Of a DNA stretch of 64,000 nucleotides, positions 45,157-57,365 are shown one piece after another. Position 1 is the first letter of the stretch; every line of letters starts with the position of its first letter. The notes under the pieces are model-generated. The model was given only the letters and a program-made list of their open reading frames with translations. It made no database searches and was not told where the DNA came from. This stretch comes from Primula veris. Its lineage: Eukaryota; Streptophyta; Magnoliopsida; Ericales; Primulaceae. A program made the position numbers and the translations under genes. The stretch covers positions 12,841,501 through 12,905,500 of the forward strand of contig OY821745.1 in NCBI GenBank assembly GCA_963682055.1, written 5' to 3'.

Positions 45157-48100
45157 TCATTGTCCAAATTGAGACATTTGAACATGACCCAACACCTTTT
45201 GAATCAACGGAATAAGAGCAACTAAAACAATCTGAAGCTGTTCCGAGCTATTCAAACGAACACTAACTTGCCCTGACCCTTTATTACTCAAATTAGCCCG
45301 AGCAATCAAATTAGTCGATCGCCCAACAGGTATTTGCGACTGTATATTCCCCCCGATAGCAAGATCCCCATGCCAATCCATCACTGAAAGCGATAAAGTC
45401 GTTAAAGAACGGCCCAAAGGATGATCTTTATCCCTCAACGTAGCCTCAAAACTTCCCCCGTACGCCATATCACCACGCCCCGTCATCGCACCCGCAGATG
45501 CAACTAATTTGAGCCGTTTACTCACAACCAACTGATCCTCGATTTTAACTCCCGTTGATATGGTATCACCCAATTTAGTAACGGAAATCCCCGCCGTCGC
45601 TTTATTTTTTTTGAAATTCATAAATTTAGTTTCAGAACGTAAGGTGTAAGACCTGTCTTTTCCCAGAGACTGCATATCTAGGCCTACAGAGGTAGATTTT
45701 CCCTCACCGTGCTTAATCGAACTAGCAACTTCCATTTGCATATTAGCGTCTTTTTTATCTTTTGTGATCTGGCCTGAGAAAGACAAGGGTATCTTTTCTT
45801 TAACCACAAAGAGTTTTTCAACGTTTATACCTTCGTAACCGATATCATGATCCCATCCATGGCTATCGAGAACAGGCCTAACGACCCACTGATTAGGAGA
45901 ATCGAGGTAACGGTACCTATAAGTCAGATTGATGATAGAAAAAGAAAATCAATCAAATTACTACATAAAACAGATTAAACCCACAATCTAAAGACCAATT
46001 AATGATGTAACAGACAACTTTTACCATAATGGCAGAATCAAAGGTGAACTACATCAATGGCTCCCATTGTAAGAGAGAAATATCAATTAGGTCCATATAG
46101 TTTCAGTTGCAACACTATTGGTCCTCGTAGTTTAAATAAGTGACGCTGAATTCCACAAAGTTTCTACAAGAGTAATGGTTCCCATAGTTTCAGTATTTTA
46201 CACCAGTTCTCCCTTCCTAAGAGGACCAATGATTTTATACATGGGGCCATAGTGTAGTTGTTAAATATAATGAGGCAATTGTGTAGTTATGTAAACAATT
46301 TAAAATGACGGGATTATTGGTGCAACTAACTCAAGCTATGGGGACAATTAGTAGTGTTTCAACTGAAGGGCCAAATAGGAACTCTACCTTAAGTATGGGG
46401 ATCATTAGTGAAGCAACTAAACTATAGGGAATCAAATGAAAATTTATCCAAGTATGGGAACTATTTCTGCACTTAACCCCGGAATTAAAGAATAAGAAAC
46501 ACGGAGTATAGACACAACCATATAGAATTAAATGTGAAAAGCTCAATTTTATGAGGATCTATGAATGAGAAACAATAAACACGATTATAAAGAAAATCAA
46601 TGTAGCGGGTAATTATGGGTTAAAATGATATAAAAAACAACTCAATCGAGTACCGAATTAGAAAAGTTGAACCGATAACCCAACATCAATTGATAATGTA
46701 AAAACCCCAACCTCTTCCAGATTTAATGAATAAGAGCTTGTTTTATAGTAACATTTCAGCAATAAGCTTGTCAGTCAACCAAAATCCAGATTTAACCAAA
46801 AAATAAAAAAGCAGAGCTTAAAACCTGTAACCAAAAGAAGGCCTTATTTATGCCATGAATTCACGAAACAAAATAACTTCTAACTTAGAGTTGTCTGCTT
46901 GCAAGCAAATAAGCTGATCAACCAAATAGACCCAGGTTTCAAGTAAAAAGCCAAAAAGAATTTACAAACAAACAAAACCTTAGTCCAGACATAAAACAAA
47001 TAAGAAAGTTTCCAGATAAGGGCTTGTGTTATGTGCAGCTTATGAGCAAGAAAGCTTGTCAATCAAAAAACATTCCAACTTTCTTGCAGAAAAGCTGAGC
47101 TTAAAAGCTGGCATAAAACAAGGGCTATGATACATAACCATAATGAATAATATGAAAAGACCAACTTTTACCAAAATCAATGTATACAAAATATAAATAT
47201 AAAGAAAACCATTGAAAAAAGTTTGAGAGGTACCTATGAGTCGGATTATCAGAATCAAAACTCGCTGGTAAAGCTAAATCTGGCATAGGAACCGGAACTG
47301 AAGCAGCAGCACCACCCTCTTCTTCATCATTATACTCACTCGGGGTTTCATTAGCCATTTCCGACATTTTCTTCATCATCTTCCTCCTTTTCTTCTCTTC
47401 CTTCAACTGCTTCTTCATAAATAGCTTCTCCCTATACTCCAACTCATCATAATATGCCTTCTTCTGGTTCTTACTAAGTTTCCCAATCTGCCCTTTCGTA
47501 AGCCTCTTAAATGGCGGCAGTTCATCATATTCTCTCTCATCCTCCGAATCCGTCAACTCGTCAGCATCATCGCCCAACACGTCGTCATCACCAAACTGCT
47601 CTTGGGGGAGCTGCAGTGACGGCCTTGATTGCAATAGTGAAGATAAAAGAAAGGGCAAGGGGGGTGCCCTAGTACGTGTTGGAAAAGGCCGTCCAGGTGG
47701 ACTATCTTGTAGCTTCAAAAGGGTATTGGCCTCGGCTAAGATCTTCGAAGCAAACGAGAGCAAAAGCAAATGTGGTTTCCAAACTTGACCGTTTGGTAAC
47801 ACACGCTGACCAGCTCGGTTTTTGCGACAGGCTGAGTGGTTTTCGACCAAAGAAACAGGGTTCATGAGACGCGCATCACCGGCTGCTTGTCGAATAGCTT
47901 GCTGGACAACGTGAGACCTGACGTAGGATAATAAACATATATCAGGCTTCTAAACACATAAAAAGAAAACGACACGAAGCAAATTAAATTAAAAGACACT
48001 GAAACACATAATTGAATTAAGTGTTTGTTTGGCTGATGGCTTTCAGCAAATAAGCTGGGTTATTTGAGTCGGAGGAAAAATGTAATTTGATTGAGCTTAA

Positions 48101-51100
48101 ACCTTTCTCAGCCATGTCAGGAAATAAGTTCAGCATTCTAACCGACCAACCAGATCAACGACTTATAAGTTACAGGGAAAACAAGTTTAAAAGAAGCCCA
48201 GTATCTAATCCCTTAAAAAGAAGCTGCTTTCATTCTGCTCAATGTTTCTACTAAGAGAAGAAAAACAAAGACCTCTCTTAGCTGGCTAACTAAATACATG
48301 TAAACTCAATAAGCTAAAAAGCATACAAAATTAAGCTTACAAGCTGCAACCAAACAAGCACAAATTATTTAAAATCATTACCTGTTAGTGACAAACATGT
48401 CATAAGTTGTAGCAGCCCCGTTTGCACCCTCTGGTGGGGCTGAGGCCGCATGAGTAAGGACCACAATTGCGTTAAACCAAATACCCTGTCCAAACACGTC
48501 GGTGATTGTTCTCAACAACGGCATATCACCGGAATCTCTCGTCTGCATATCCAACCGATCAAGATATAGCACAATATCCGGAGGAGTTTTCTTTATAAAT
48601 CGCTTAACAGATAATAAAATCTTCTCGTTCTGTCTCTGGTCCGACCACGACGGAAAAAGCCCCGGCGTATCTATCACACGTACCTTAATACCTTGTACTG
48701 TTCCAACAACATCTTGGACCTTTTTAGTACCCTGTTGAAAAGCATCAGTGTTGAATTTGACCTCGTCAAAAATGGAATTAATTGTGGCACTTTTACCCAC
48801 CCCGCTTTTCCCGAGAACCATAATTGTGCAAGAAAAGTCTAACGGTTCTTGGCCATTTGCCTCGAGTTGCTCGGCCATAGCGCTAGCTCGGTCAAAGCTA
48901 AAACCGGCTACTCGACCTCCGCTTCCCCCTCTAAGCTGTTCGGCTAGCCCTAGTCGGTACAAAACTTGAGCAACAACAACGTTGTGGGGGGTTTGTCCCA
49001 GTCTATGAGCGAGCCGCAAAAACTTTACCCTTATCATTTGGAGTTTTTCACGGGTTTCGTCATGTTCCTCGGCCTCTCCGTTAGGTACATCGTCAACTTG
49101 TCTTTGGACGTGAGATGTTGTTCCGTTGGCACGATTAGAGACATTCGATACAACACGAGGAGCTGTTTCTAATAGCGGAGCAGCGCGGCCAAGGCCAGCT
49201 GGACGAGCTGGTGGAGTAGCATGATTCACAGACACATTAGTGTTAGGTGCAGGTAAACTTGGACCATTTTTCCCGCGAGTATTTTTCTTATCCGCCTCAA
49301 CTGTTACTCCTGCAATCTCATCCTTTTTTGTGTCAGCATTAAAAGATTCAACAGCTGGCAGAGCAGTTGAAGTTGTGAACACGTCAGATACAGGCTTAAT
49401 TTCACTTGGACCATTTCCGTCCTGAGTATTTTTCGTATCCACCTTGGTTTTTTCTTCTAAAATTTCATCACTTTTGGTGTTGGCAATAAGAGATTCGGCA
49501 GTTTTTTCAGCATTAGCTCTATCAACGACTTTGTCAGATGCATTATCCTGAGCTGCCTCAGCTTTTTCTACCGCCACATCATAAAAAACGGGTGACGTTT
49601 TGATCTCTGAAGTTTCTTCTTTTTCTTCCACTGAAGATTCGGGATTCCCATTCGTTAGTGACTTTTTGACCTCTGGAGTTTCCTCTCTTTCTTCCACTGA
49701 AGATTCAGGCTTCCCATTTGTTAGTGTTTTTTTGACCTCTGGAGTTTCTTCTCTTTCTTTTACTGAAGAATCAGGGTTCCCATTCGTTAGTTGGTGATCA
49801 AAAAGTGGAGAGGCTAAATCACGCCTAAGCTCCTCACTATCCGTAAGATGGTTCACCGTTTCATCATTTTTGCCATTCTCATGCAAGGAATTGATGGCTT
49901 CTTCTCTGATTTCCCTACAATTCTCCTCACCTTCAAGTTTGGTATTCAAAGTAATGGATTTTTTTTTGGCTTCTACCCCAGAAGCTGCATCCCCTTCCTC
50001 TTCAAATAGTTCTTTATCTTCATGGCCATTGACAAGTGAGCTCGATATTCCCTTAGTTTGTTCGCTCTCTTCAGCTTTATCCAAGCTCTCAACTCGGTCA
50101 GTTTTTGGTTCTTCTTCAAGTAAAGTTTGCTCCACATTGGCACGCCCATTATCAGAAATTTCAGAAGCAACTTTACCCTCCAATTCTATAGCATCAGAAA
50201 TGCCGTTTTCATGTTTCTCAAAAATCACATCTTCTTGGATCTCCTTATCATAAACAACAGCATCATCTACCTCCATCACCACTTCCTTTTTCATTATTTC
50301 CTTATCGTCATCGGCAACTGTAGTGATATCAGATGCTTCATTTTTTCCTGTTACGTCATCCCCAATATTGACGTCCTCCACCACTGGATTAACACCAAGA
50401 GGTACTTCTCTCGTATTTTCAATAGTGGGTAATCTATCCTCTGGCTTATCATGTTCAATGGGATCTTCAACTGCCTCCAAAAAACTCTCAAAATCAATTC
50501 TGCTATCAGTTTTCTCATGAACAACCAAAACATTATCCACACTATCAATTTCATCTTTTTCATTTTTCTCCATTACAGCTTCCCCATTATTAACTTCATC
50601 TACACCTGGCTTATCAACTGGTTCGACACCCAAAAATACTGCTACTGGGTCTTCAAATTTGACCGATTTATCCTCTTGATTATCAACATCGACAGGAACT
50701 TCAACTGCCTCCTCAAAATTCTCAAAATCAACTCCGCTATCAGTTTTTACATGAGCAGTTATATCATTCTCCACATTTTCCTCGTTTTTCTCCATTATGC
50801 CATCTTCATTATTGATTTCCGCTACCTTAGGCTTATCAACTGGTTGCATACCTACAAATACTTCTCCATTATCTTCAGTACTAGCTGATATTTTCTCTTT
50901 ATCATCGACATCATTGGGAACCTCACTTGCTTCCTCAAACTGCTCAAAATCAATTTCACTATCGCTTTTCTTATGAGCATCTACTTTACTATACAAATTC
51001 TCAGCTTTTGCGAAGTCGTCATCTGGGTAGCTAATAACATTTTCTGAATACACGGATGATATTTCAGCTGCTATTGAATCCTCAAAGACTTGGTCTCCTT

Positions 51101-51224
51101 CAGAGTTCTTTGATTCATGAGACACAGCCTTAGCTTTTTCGTCTACCCCAAAATCCATTGTATCATTCTCCATGGCTTTATTCACCAGATTAGGGGTTTC
51201 TACACTCCCTAACCCATTTTCCAT
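45157..51224 (-). CDS. TOC132: Toc120/132-type plastid protein import receptor GTPase
   Basis: Three coding exons: 51224-48382, 47917-47234 and 45916-45157, all GT-AG with matching phases, about 1,428 aa. The start is the ATG at 51224 (MENGLGSVE). An acidic A domain occupies roughly residues 1-690 and is longer than usual because of repeats. The AIG1-type G domain follows, with P-loop GKSGVGKS at about 805-812 and DTPG at about 852. Exon 2 carries the coiled, Lys-rich middle (SHVVQQAIRQAAGD, NRAGQRVLPNGQVWKPHLL). Exon 3 carries most of the membrane-anchor M domain, built of beta-strands (VRPVLDSHGWDHDIGYEGI, MDWHGDLAIGGNIQSQ). The C-terminus LVALIPLIQKVLGH..QFGQ resembles Toc132/Toc120 rather than Toc159. 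It sits in the outer envelope TOC complex and favours housekeeping preproteins. The paralogue (120 or 132) cannot be decided. Confidence 0.94.
46040..46480. mobile_element. MITE-like repeat in a Toc gene intron
   Basis: Boxes such as TATAGTTTCAGTTGCAACAC, GGTCCTCGTAGTTTAAATAA and CTATGGGGACAATTAG recur in direct and inverted order. Related to 41610-41890. Non-coding; termini not resolved. Confidence 0.45.
49596..49792 (-). repeat. Three 66-bp coding repeats in the Toc A domain
   Basis: Encodes three 22-residue units of the form LTNGNPxSSVxEREETPEVK in tandem. Only a few residues vary, pointing to recent in-frame expansion of the disordered acidic domain. Confidence 0.88.
50324..50963 (-). 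repeat. Three ~75-residue repeats in the Toc A domain
   Basis: Each unit has (V/I)DFExFxEAxEVP, an acidic DxxD stretch, a GVxPVDKP-like box and a NNxxxxMEKNE-like box, at about residues 88-160, 161-238 and 239-300. More diverged than the 22-residue repeats, hence older. Confidence 0.8.
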
Positions 51225-51256
51225 CACAACTTTCTATATTCCCAAAAGAATATTTG
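51225..51256 (-). other. Toc 5' UTR exon end and intron acceptor
   Basis: On the minus strand a pyrimidine-rich TTTTTTTTGTTTCTTATTG followed by CAG ends at 51257, a strong 3' splice site 32 nt before the ATG. This implies an intron in the 5' leader. The matching donor is not certain: candidates are at 58067-58068 and 59012-59013, or a nearer GTATGC at about 51514. Confidence 0.7.
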
Positions 51257-52540
51257 CTGCAATAAGAAACAAAAAAAATCAATCAAGACATGATCTTTCA
51301 CCAACAAAAGACAAATCTAAGAATATGTATGAAAAAAGGAATAAATAGCTCATGCGACTTGCACTTTCACGAAGAAGAAAACTTAAATCATTGAACAATA
51401 AACTGATACAATAAAGAAAATTAATATACTATTCCAACCTAACAGAAGTCAAGTATAACAAAAGACATTAGTATTCTCTGCCCAAACGTATAATCAAAGA
51501 ACTCTCTTTACTTGCATACCCAGTTTTTTGTATATATACGATACGCTGAACACCAAATTACAATTATTTTACTTCTCTTTACTAAAAGACATTAGTACTC
51601 TTTTTTTTTTCTCTTCGGTAATCAACATCCATGGCCCATTTTCTCCCCCAAAATTTTCTAGACAAATTCTTCTAACCCTTTGTTGGTATTTCTTTTCAGT
51701 AGCCTAATTTGAATCCAATTTGTCTAATTGTTTTTAAGGATCAAGAATTTAAAACTTTCATTTACGAAAAAACTTAAATGATCCATAAAGCCGTCCCAAC
51801 TCCCAACTTTAGGAAAACATTTTAAGTTTAAGGTTTTTTTGTGATCTATGATTCTATGGCAAGGGAGATTGAGTATTTTGAGGATTGTGAATGGTTTCCG
51901 AGGAAGGGGAGAGAGAGTGCATAAGGTGGGATTGAGAGTTTTATATTATGCTTTGTGCTCATGGGGCTAAGAATACATGGAACTTTATTACTGGATGGTC
52001 AATAACCAAATGAAAAAGAGCACTAATTATTCCGTACTAAATACAACCAAAACATACTACCTGTTCTATACTGGATTGACGTCTCTTTTTTCTCAATCTA
52101 ATAAAGTAGCTTTTTCTAAGAAAGGAAACAATTAAGAACACAGATCTCAACGTAAATGGGAAGAAAATCAAGCTATAGAATATGAATTGGGGGAAGCCAT
52201 TATAGTCTAGACAACATTGTTGCATAAAACTTTCAACCTTATAATGACACATAATTACTCTAGTTTTATGAAATCAAGTTGAATACATCCCTTATAAACT
52301 AGACAGCAGGAGAAACTAAAGAGCCATTAACTACACACAATAGATGAATCAACTAAAGATCCATTAACTACACACAATAGATAAATCTATGAAAAACTAA
52401 TATTTGTACAGTACAACACTAAACCACAAAAAGGTAAATATAAAAAATAGAACCCTAGAAAAAAACCGCAAGTCGAGAAACACGTCATCACCCATATAGC
52501 TTTGTTTCATAAAAATTTATCAGAGACAAGGGTTTTGCAC
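51257..52540. other. AT-rich upstream region of the Toc gene
   Basis: Probably leader intron or proximal promoter sequence. On the minus strand a TATATATACA motif lies near 51530, which could support a nearer alternative start. No gene. Confidence 0.4.
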
Positions 52541-52559
52541 TCAAATCAGCTTCAGAAAA

Positions 52560-53835
52560 CACTGTAACACATAAAACAGAAGAAACCCATTATTCCTATA
52601 TACTCCTAAGGCCCTAGCTTAATTGCACAAAAATTATATTTTATCATTATAACATATACAAAAGTACAAGCATCTCTTCCCATCAAAAAGTTAGGTTTTG
52701 CGCATAGTTACACCATACAGATAAAACCAATTAGCAAAAAGAACTCTGCAATAGATAAAACAGGAGAAGCCCATTACTCCTATATACTCCTAGCTTATTG
52801 CATAAAAGTTATATATTTCTTTTTATAACATGCACAAAAGTACAAGCATCTCTTCCCATCATAAAGTTAGCTTTTGCACATAATTACACCATACAGATAA
52901 ATTCAATTAGCACAATCTGCAACAGATAAAACCGGAAAAACCCATTATTCCTAGATAGCTTAATTGCATAAAAATTACTATATCTTTTCAATATAACATG
53001 TACAAAAGTACAAGCATCTCTTCCCATCGGAAGCTTAGGTTTTGCGCATAGTTACACCATACAGGAAAAACAAATTTGGCAAAAAAGAACCCTGCAACAC
53101 ATAAAACAAGAGAAACCCATTATTCCCATATAGCTTAATTGCATTAAAATTATATCTTTTCGATATAACATATACAACGTACACAACGTACATAGGTTTT
53201 GCACATAGTTACACCACACAAATAAAATCAATTAGCACAAAAGAACACTGCAACAGATAAAACAGGAGAGACCCCATCATTCCTGTATAGCTTAATTGCA
53301 TAAAAAAATATCTTTTCCATATAAAAATTAGATCTTTTCCATATAAAAACTATATCTTTTCCATATAACATGTACAACAGTACAAGTATTTCTACCCATC
53401 AGAAACTTAGGTTTTGCACATAATTACACTATACAGATTAAAAAATATAACTATATATATACAGATAAAATCAATTAGCAAAAAAGAACCATGCAACAGA
53501 TAAAAAAGGAGAGACCCATTATTCCTGTATAGGTTAATTGCATAAACATTATATCTTTTCCATATAACATGTACAACAGCACAAGCATCTCTACCCATCA
53601 GAAACTTAGGTTCTGCACATAGTTACACTATACAGATAAAAAAATAGTGTCAATTAGCAAAAAAGAACCCTACAACAGATAAAACAGGAGAGACCCATTG
53701 AAACAGGAGAGACCCATTGTTTCTACATATCTTAATTGCCTAAAAATTGGATTTTTTTAATAAATAATGTAAAAGCATATACCAATCAGAAACTAGGGTT
53801 TTACAGAATTGGGGAAAAAACAATCAGGAGGGAGA
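52560..53835 (-). repeat. Tandem repeat array, left block (~160-240 bp period)
   Basis: Marker TAGCTTAATTGCATAAAAAT recurs at about 52615, 52792, 52957, 53131, 53288, 53530 and 53727. The same order of boxes follows each time: TTTTCCATATAACATGTAC, TACAAGCATCTCTTCCCATC, TTAGGTTTTGCACATAGTTA, AAATCAATTAGCA, AACAGATAAAACAGGAGA. It ends with CAATCAGAAACTAGGGTTTT and GAATTGGGGAAAAAAC. The T-rich minus strand looks like intron sequence. Confidence 0.88.
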
Positions 53836-54139
53836 CTTCACAGTCCACACTCGGTCTCAGATCCCAGTTCTCTTCTATTAATTAGAATGAATTTCGAAAG
53901 ATGGAAAAGAGTGAATCCATTCTAAAAAAAGGGTGCTTCACCGCCACCGTGCTTTCTTTTCTTTTTTCGTTGTGCTCGCTACTGCAGCAGCTAGTGAAAA
54001 GCTCCAGTATCCGCTTTGATTCATGCAGCTACTATGGTAACAGCTGGCGTTTTCATGATCAAGGTGCTCCCCTTTATTTGAATACCCACCTATCTCTCGC
54101 TTTTGGCATAGCGGGCCCCCAGTGGGAGGCTCGCACGAC

Positions 54140-54210
54140 GGGCTTTTAGCTCAGTGGTAGAGCGCGCCCCTGATAATTGCGTCGTTGTGCCTGGGCTGTC
54201 AGGGCTCTCA
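54140..54210 (+). pseudogene. trnI-GAU: trnI-GAU 5' exon and intron start, plastid-type
   Basis: Bases 54140-54176 match the 37-nt 5' exon of plastid trnI (TAGCTCAGTGGTAGAGCGCG, then anticodon arm CCCCTGATAA). The group II intron start TTGCGTCGTTGTGCCTGGGC follows. After about 54210 the sequence diverges and no 3' exon is found. One substitution in the acceptor stem (GGGCTTTT instead of the usual GGGCTATT) would disturb it. A non-functional fragment in the nucleus. Confidence 0.9.
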
Positions 54211-55031
54211 GTACCTTCCCGCTACTCGAATCCCTTTTCATTATAATGAAACGCGATCTGGTTGGCAATTGAATCCGATTTTCTCATTATTTTCATATAC
54301 GTAAAAGTACGAAAAGAAGGACCGGTGGATAATCATATTTCTTAAGAGGTACTAAATACAACTCCATGAATGAGCAAAATGAAGGTTGCATTAATGAGAA
54401 AGATCTCTGGGGAAACCGCTAAAAAAAGATTGAACATGTGGGGGAGGATCCGAACTACCTAACCAACCGACCGAGTTGGGCCGGGCGTCCATGTCACAGA
54501 ACCTTTATCTAGCCAAGAATCCCATTTTTTATCGAATCAGGGCAATTAATTGGCAAATGAAAAATCTACCGTTTTAGTCGTCTGAGGGGGTTGGACGACA
54601 TACATCTTGGTTGGTCCCACCACCACTAGAGATTTGAGATATATAGAATCTTTCTTCTAAAACTTCTAAAAAATAAAAAAAATTATTTAAATAGCTGCAA
54701 AACATGGCGGAAGAGAAAAGCAATTCAAAGGTTGCGAAGAAACGGTGTCGACCTACTGGATAGGTTTTAGAACTGGACTAGCACGAGAGGGAGTTCGCTT
54801 GTTCGGCCATAAGCAATGGGAGAGATTACCGGTAAGCCATATGCTTCGCGAACCATATTCCACTTTAAGGCATTTCGTTGCACTTGTTTCACCCTAAATG
54901 CCATCTTTCAGCTTCTCAATCGATGTTCTCGATGCCGGACCTTCTGGCAGCTAAAAAAAATCTTGATTATTGGTATATCGATCGGTCCAGCACGGATTGA
55001 AATAGGAGCCGGTTCGACAGGAAGCTTTTGA

Positions 55032-55109
55032 AAACGGAGAAATCTTTCTCTTCATAGATCTCTTTTTGTTCCTCAATCTTCGGAGAATGCGCCTTCGTTG
55101 CACCTGAGA
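55032..55109 (-). pseudogene. Fragment resembling mitochondrial rps4 N-terminus
   Basis: The frame reads QVQRRRILRRLRNKKRSMKR on the minus strand, similar to the Arg/Lys-rich stretch near the start of plant mitochondrial ribosomal protein S4. It then continues into unrelated residues. The open frame 55289-54951 is therefore a chimera and not a gene. Assigned from memory of the family; moderate certainty. Confidence 0.5.
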
Positions 55110-55916
55110 ACTCAAAAGAAGGTCCAGTTCATGCCCGGTTAGTTGGGCTTCGTGGTTTAAAGTCCCCATCGAGACTTGCTTTTTGCTCGGACCGCTAGCT
55201 CGGACTTGCTTTCTCTTGCCCTGAGGGAGGGTCTTCTCAGTCGAATCAGAATATGAATCGAAATGAATTCGAAACGCGAGACACGACACTCACAACACAA
55301 GACTCGAATCGAGGATCAACTCCCTTCCTTGGGTTACAGAGGGCGTAAGCAGGGCGAAAAGGGTTTTTCATGAGATGGAAAATGAAAACTATTAGCCCCA
55401 CGCGAGGTTTGTGAATAAGTGATTGTCTGATAATGAGCAAGAGATATCCGTCTTTCTGCTAAACAGGCCGGTACGGCACCTGAACTCGAAGCTACGATCA
55501 GATCCGATTGGATCTGATCCGTTCATAGAGCCACCCGAGAAGCAAGCTATTACAGCGAGTGGCTGGAGAAGTAGGGAGACGAGGAGCAAGGCAGTAGATA
55601 AGATAGAAGAAGGGGCCTGGCTCCCGGTGGAGCGGAGAAGACGGTTAGGATTTTCTGAAAGGTAACTATCTCGGTTTCATATAGAAATTGATATAGAATC
55701 TTTGAAAAAGACTTTGCTTCAGAAGAAAAGACTTACTGTCTTTGGGATCTGATCTTTCCATTTTTTTTACCCATTTCTTGGGTACTTTCTGGTTAAAGAA
55801 TCTCTTTCTAGTTTCTCTGCTGTTTTACTACCAATCACAAGTTTCATAGTATGAGTACTGGAAATTCTAATCAAGGATTACTTTATCAACCAGCATCGAC
55901 TTCAGAGACCCCTCGA

Positions 55917-55950
55917 GAGCCGTGTGATGGGTGACTATCCAGCACGGTTC
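55917..55950 (+). ncRNA. Group II intron domain V remnant (mitochondrial type)
   Basis: Exactly 34 nt with GAGCCGTGTG on the 5' side and CAGCACGGTTC on the 3' side, pairing as the conserved domain V hairpin. A domain VI-like segment follows (GAGAGCACTTTTAGTCTGCG). Which mitochondrial intron it came from (probably a nad-gene intron) I cannot say. Not expected to splice here. Confidence 0.7.
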
Positions 55951-57059
55951 GGAGAGCACTTTTAGTCTGCGTTGGTGAATGAAAGCCCCCCTATCAAGCA
56001 AGAAAGAAGCGGCTCTTTCACCTGCGCCAGCGCCGCTGATGATGCAAAAAGTGTTTTTTATAGAGATCGAGTCAAGGGGGCTTCTGCAGGCGATTCTGTA
56101 ACCTTCCTGCGCTTTTGCCGGATTGAGATACTCTTCCTTTACTGCTTGCGCTTATAACAGGTGAGATAAAGCTCGTTAACTTGCTTTCCTTGTTTTCTTT
56201 ATCTTTCCTGAGAAAGGCAGCTTTCTGTTGAGTTGTATTATTTCAGATTTTGTCGTAGAACCTGAGTTAACCAAACTAGTAATCTAATCACTCATCTAAT
56301 CTTAGGCTTCGCTACCGTACTTATCGTAGAACCTGAGTTAACCAAAAAAGACTTTCATCTCACCATCTAACTCTGAATCCGCAGACTCCAATATCTAATT
56401 TGTGTGCCCGTAACGAAAAAGTCTTTCCTAGCTTTATCTTGTGTCTCCGAAACAAATGATCCATTTATTGATGGGCGAACGACGGGGATTGCGTCTATTC
56501 AGATAGTAGTTCCCAAGTATGATATGAAATAGGAGGTAATAGAGTAAAGTCCTTGTCCTACTCTAATACAAGTAAGTAGCTAAGGTTCCCTTAATCCGCT
56601 GAAGCAAGGATTGGTAAGCTCCGGAGCAAGAGTCACTTTAGTTGCTACGTCCGGTCCAATAACTGCGGGCAGCTCGAGTTCTAGTTCTTTACAAGATGGA
56701 CCGAAGGGGACCAGCGCTTCTACTCCTCCACCGACTACTGGATCACTCCAGTGCTTCGGGTACTACGGACCCTCTGCCATCCATTGCAGCAGAGCCCTTT
56801 CATGAGCGGGGGGTGGCCCGAAATTGGCTTGGCTTCGCCAAAAGGCCTCGTCTCTAGAAGCCCGGCTCACGAGGCGTCCCTCTCGCAGTAGGGTTCCAAA
56901 CCTCGCCTCGAATTTGTCCATTTTTCGGGATCTCATAAGGGGCGTGAAAACACATAAGAACTCTTGAATGGAAATGGAAATGAGTAATCAACTCACACGA
57001 CTTCAATACAATGACAAAATGGATATGAATGTTTTTCTCAATCATCCAAATTTGATGGA

Positions 57060-57365
57060 AGAAAATATATTTTAAACCTAGACAATGAATATTATTTATT
57101 ACTATAAGAAGGTAAATTTACAATAAAGGGGACCACAGAGAATCACGCAATATAACAATAGAGAGTTTATTCTTATTTATAACTAGGCCCGGGTTGGGAC
57201 CGAGATTTTTTATGACTATAGAGAGGTTATTCCTATATAAAGTATTTCTTATAGGAGGTTTTGCGGTAGTTATACAAAGAATCTGTATATACACATTAGT
57301 GCTCCAAAGTAAGAGTATGAGTTATAGGAGGGGAGCTGTGGGAAATTAGAGGATAAAATTAATTA
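57060..57365. other. Segment between the organelle insert and the second repeat block
   Basis: AT-rich. Its end (AGTGCTCCAAAGTAAGAGTA, GGGGAGCTGTGGGAAATTAG) recurs at 58185-58240, so it belongs to the larger repeated unit rather than to the organelle insert. Confidence 0.6.

Larger units (their letters stand above)
53836..56955. other. Organelle-derived insertion (NUMT with plastid-derived piece)
   Basis: About 3.1 kb of distinctly higher GC and different texture from the flanks. It contains the 5' exon and intron start of a plastid-type trnI-GAU, a fragment resembling the start of mitochondrial rps4, and a 34-nt group II intron domain V. Other stretches (for example CTAGCACGAGAGGGAGTTCG, GGCTTGGCTTCGCC) look like plant mitochondrial intergenic DNA. 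Plant mitochondrial genomes often hold plastid pieces, so one mitochondrial source is the simplest reading. Both edges abut the tandem repeats or sequence close to them. None of its genes is complete. Confidence 0.8.

Noticed and set aside
48502..50888. Several plus-strand frames of 60-145 codons
   Set aside because: They are antisense shadows of the Toc exon, whose composition leaves the opposite strand open.
54140..54210. Functional nuclear tRNA-Ile gene
   Set aside because: Only the 5' exon and intron start are present, of plastid type, with an acceptor-stem change and no 3' exon nearby.
54951..55289. 112-codon frame in the organelle insert as a gene
   Set aside because: Only a short part looks like rps4; the rest is unrelated, so it is a chimera.
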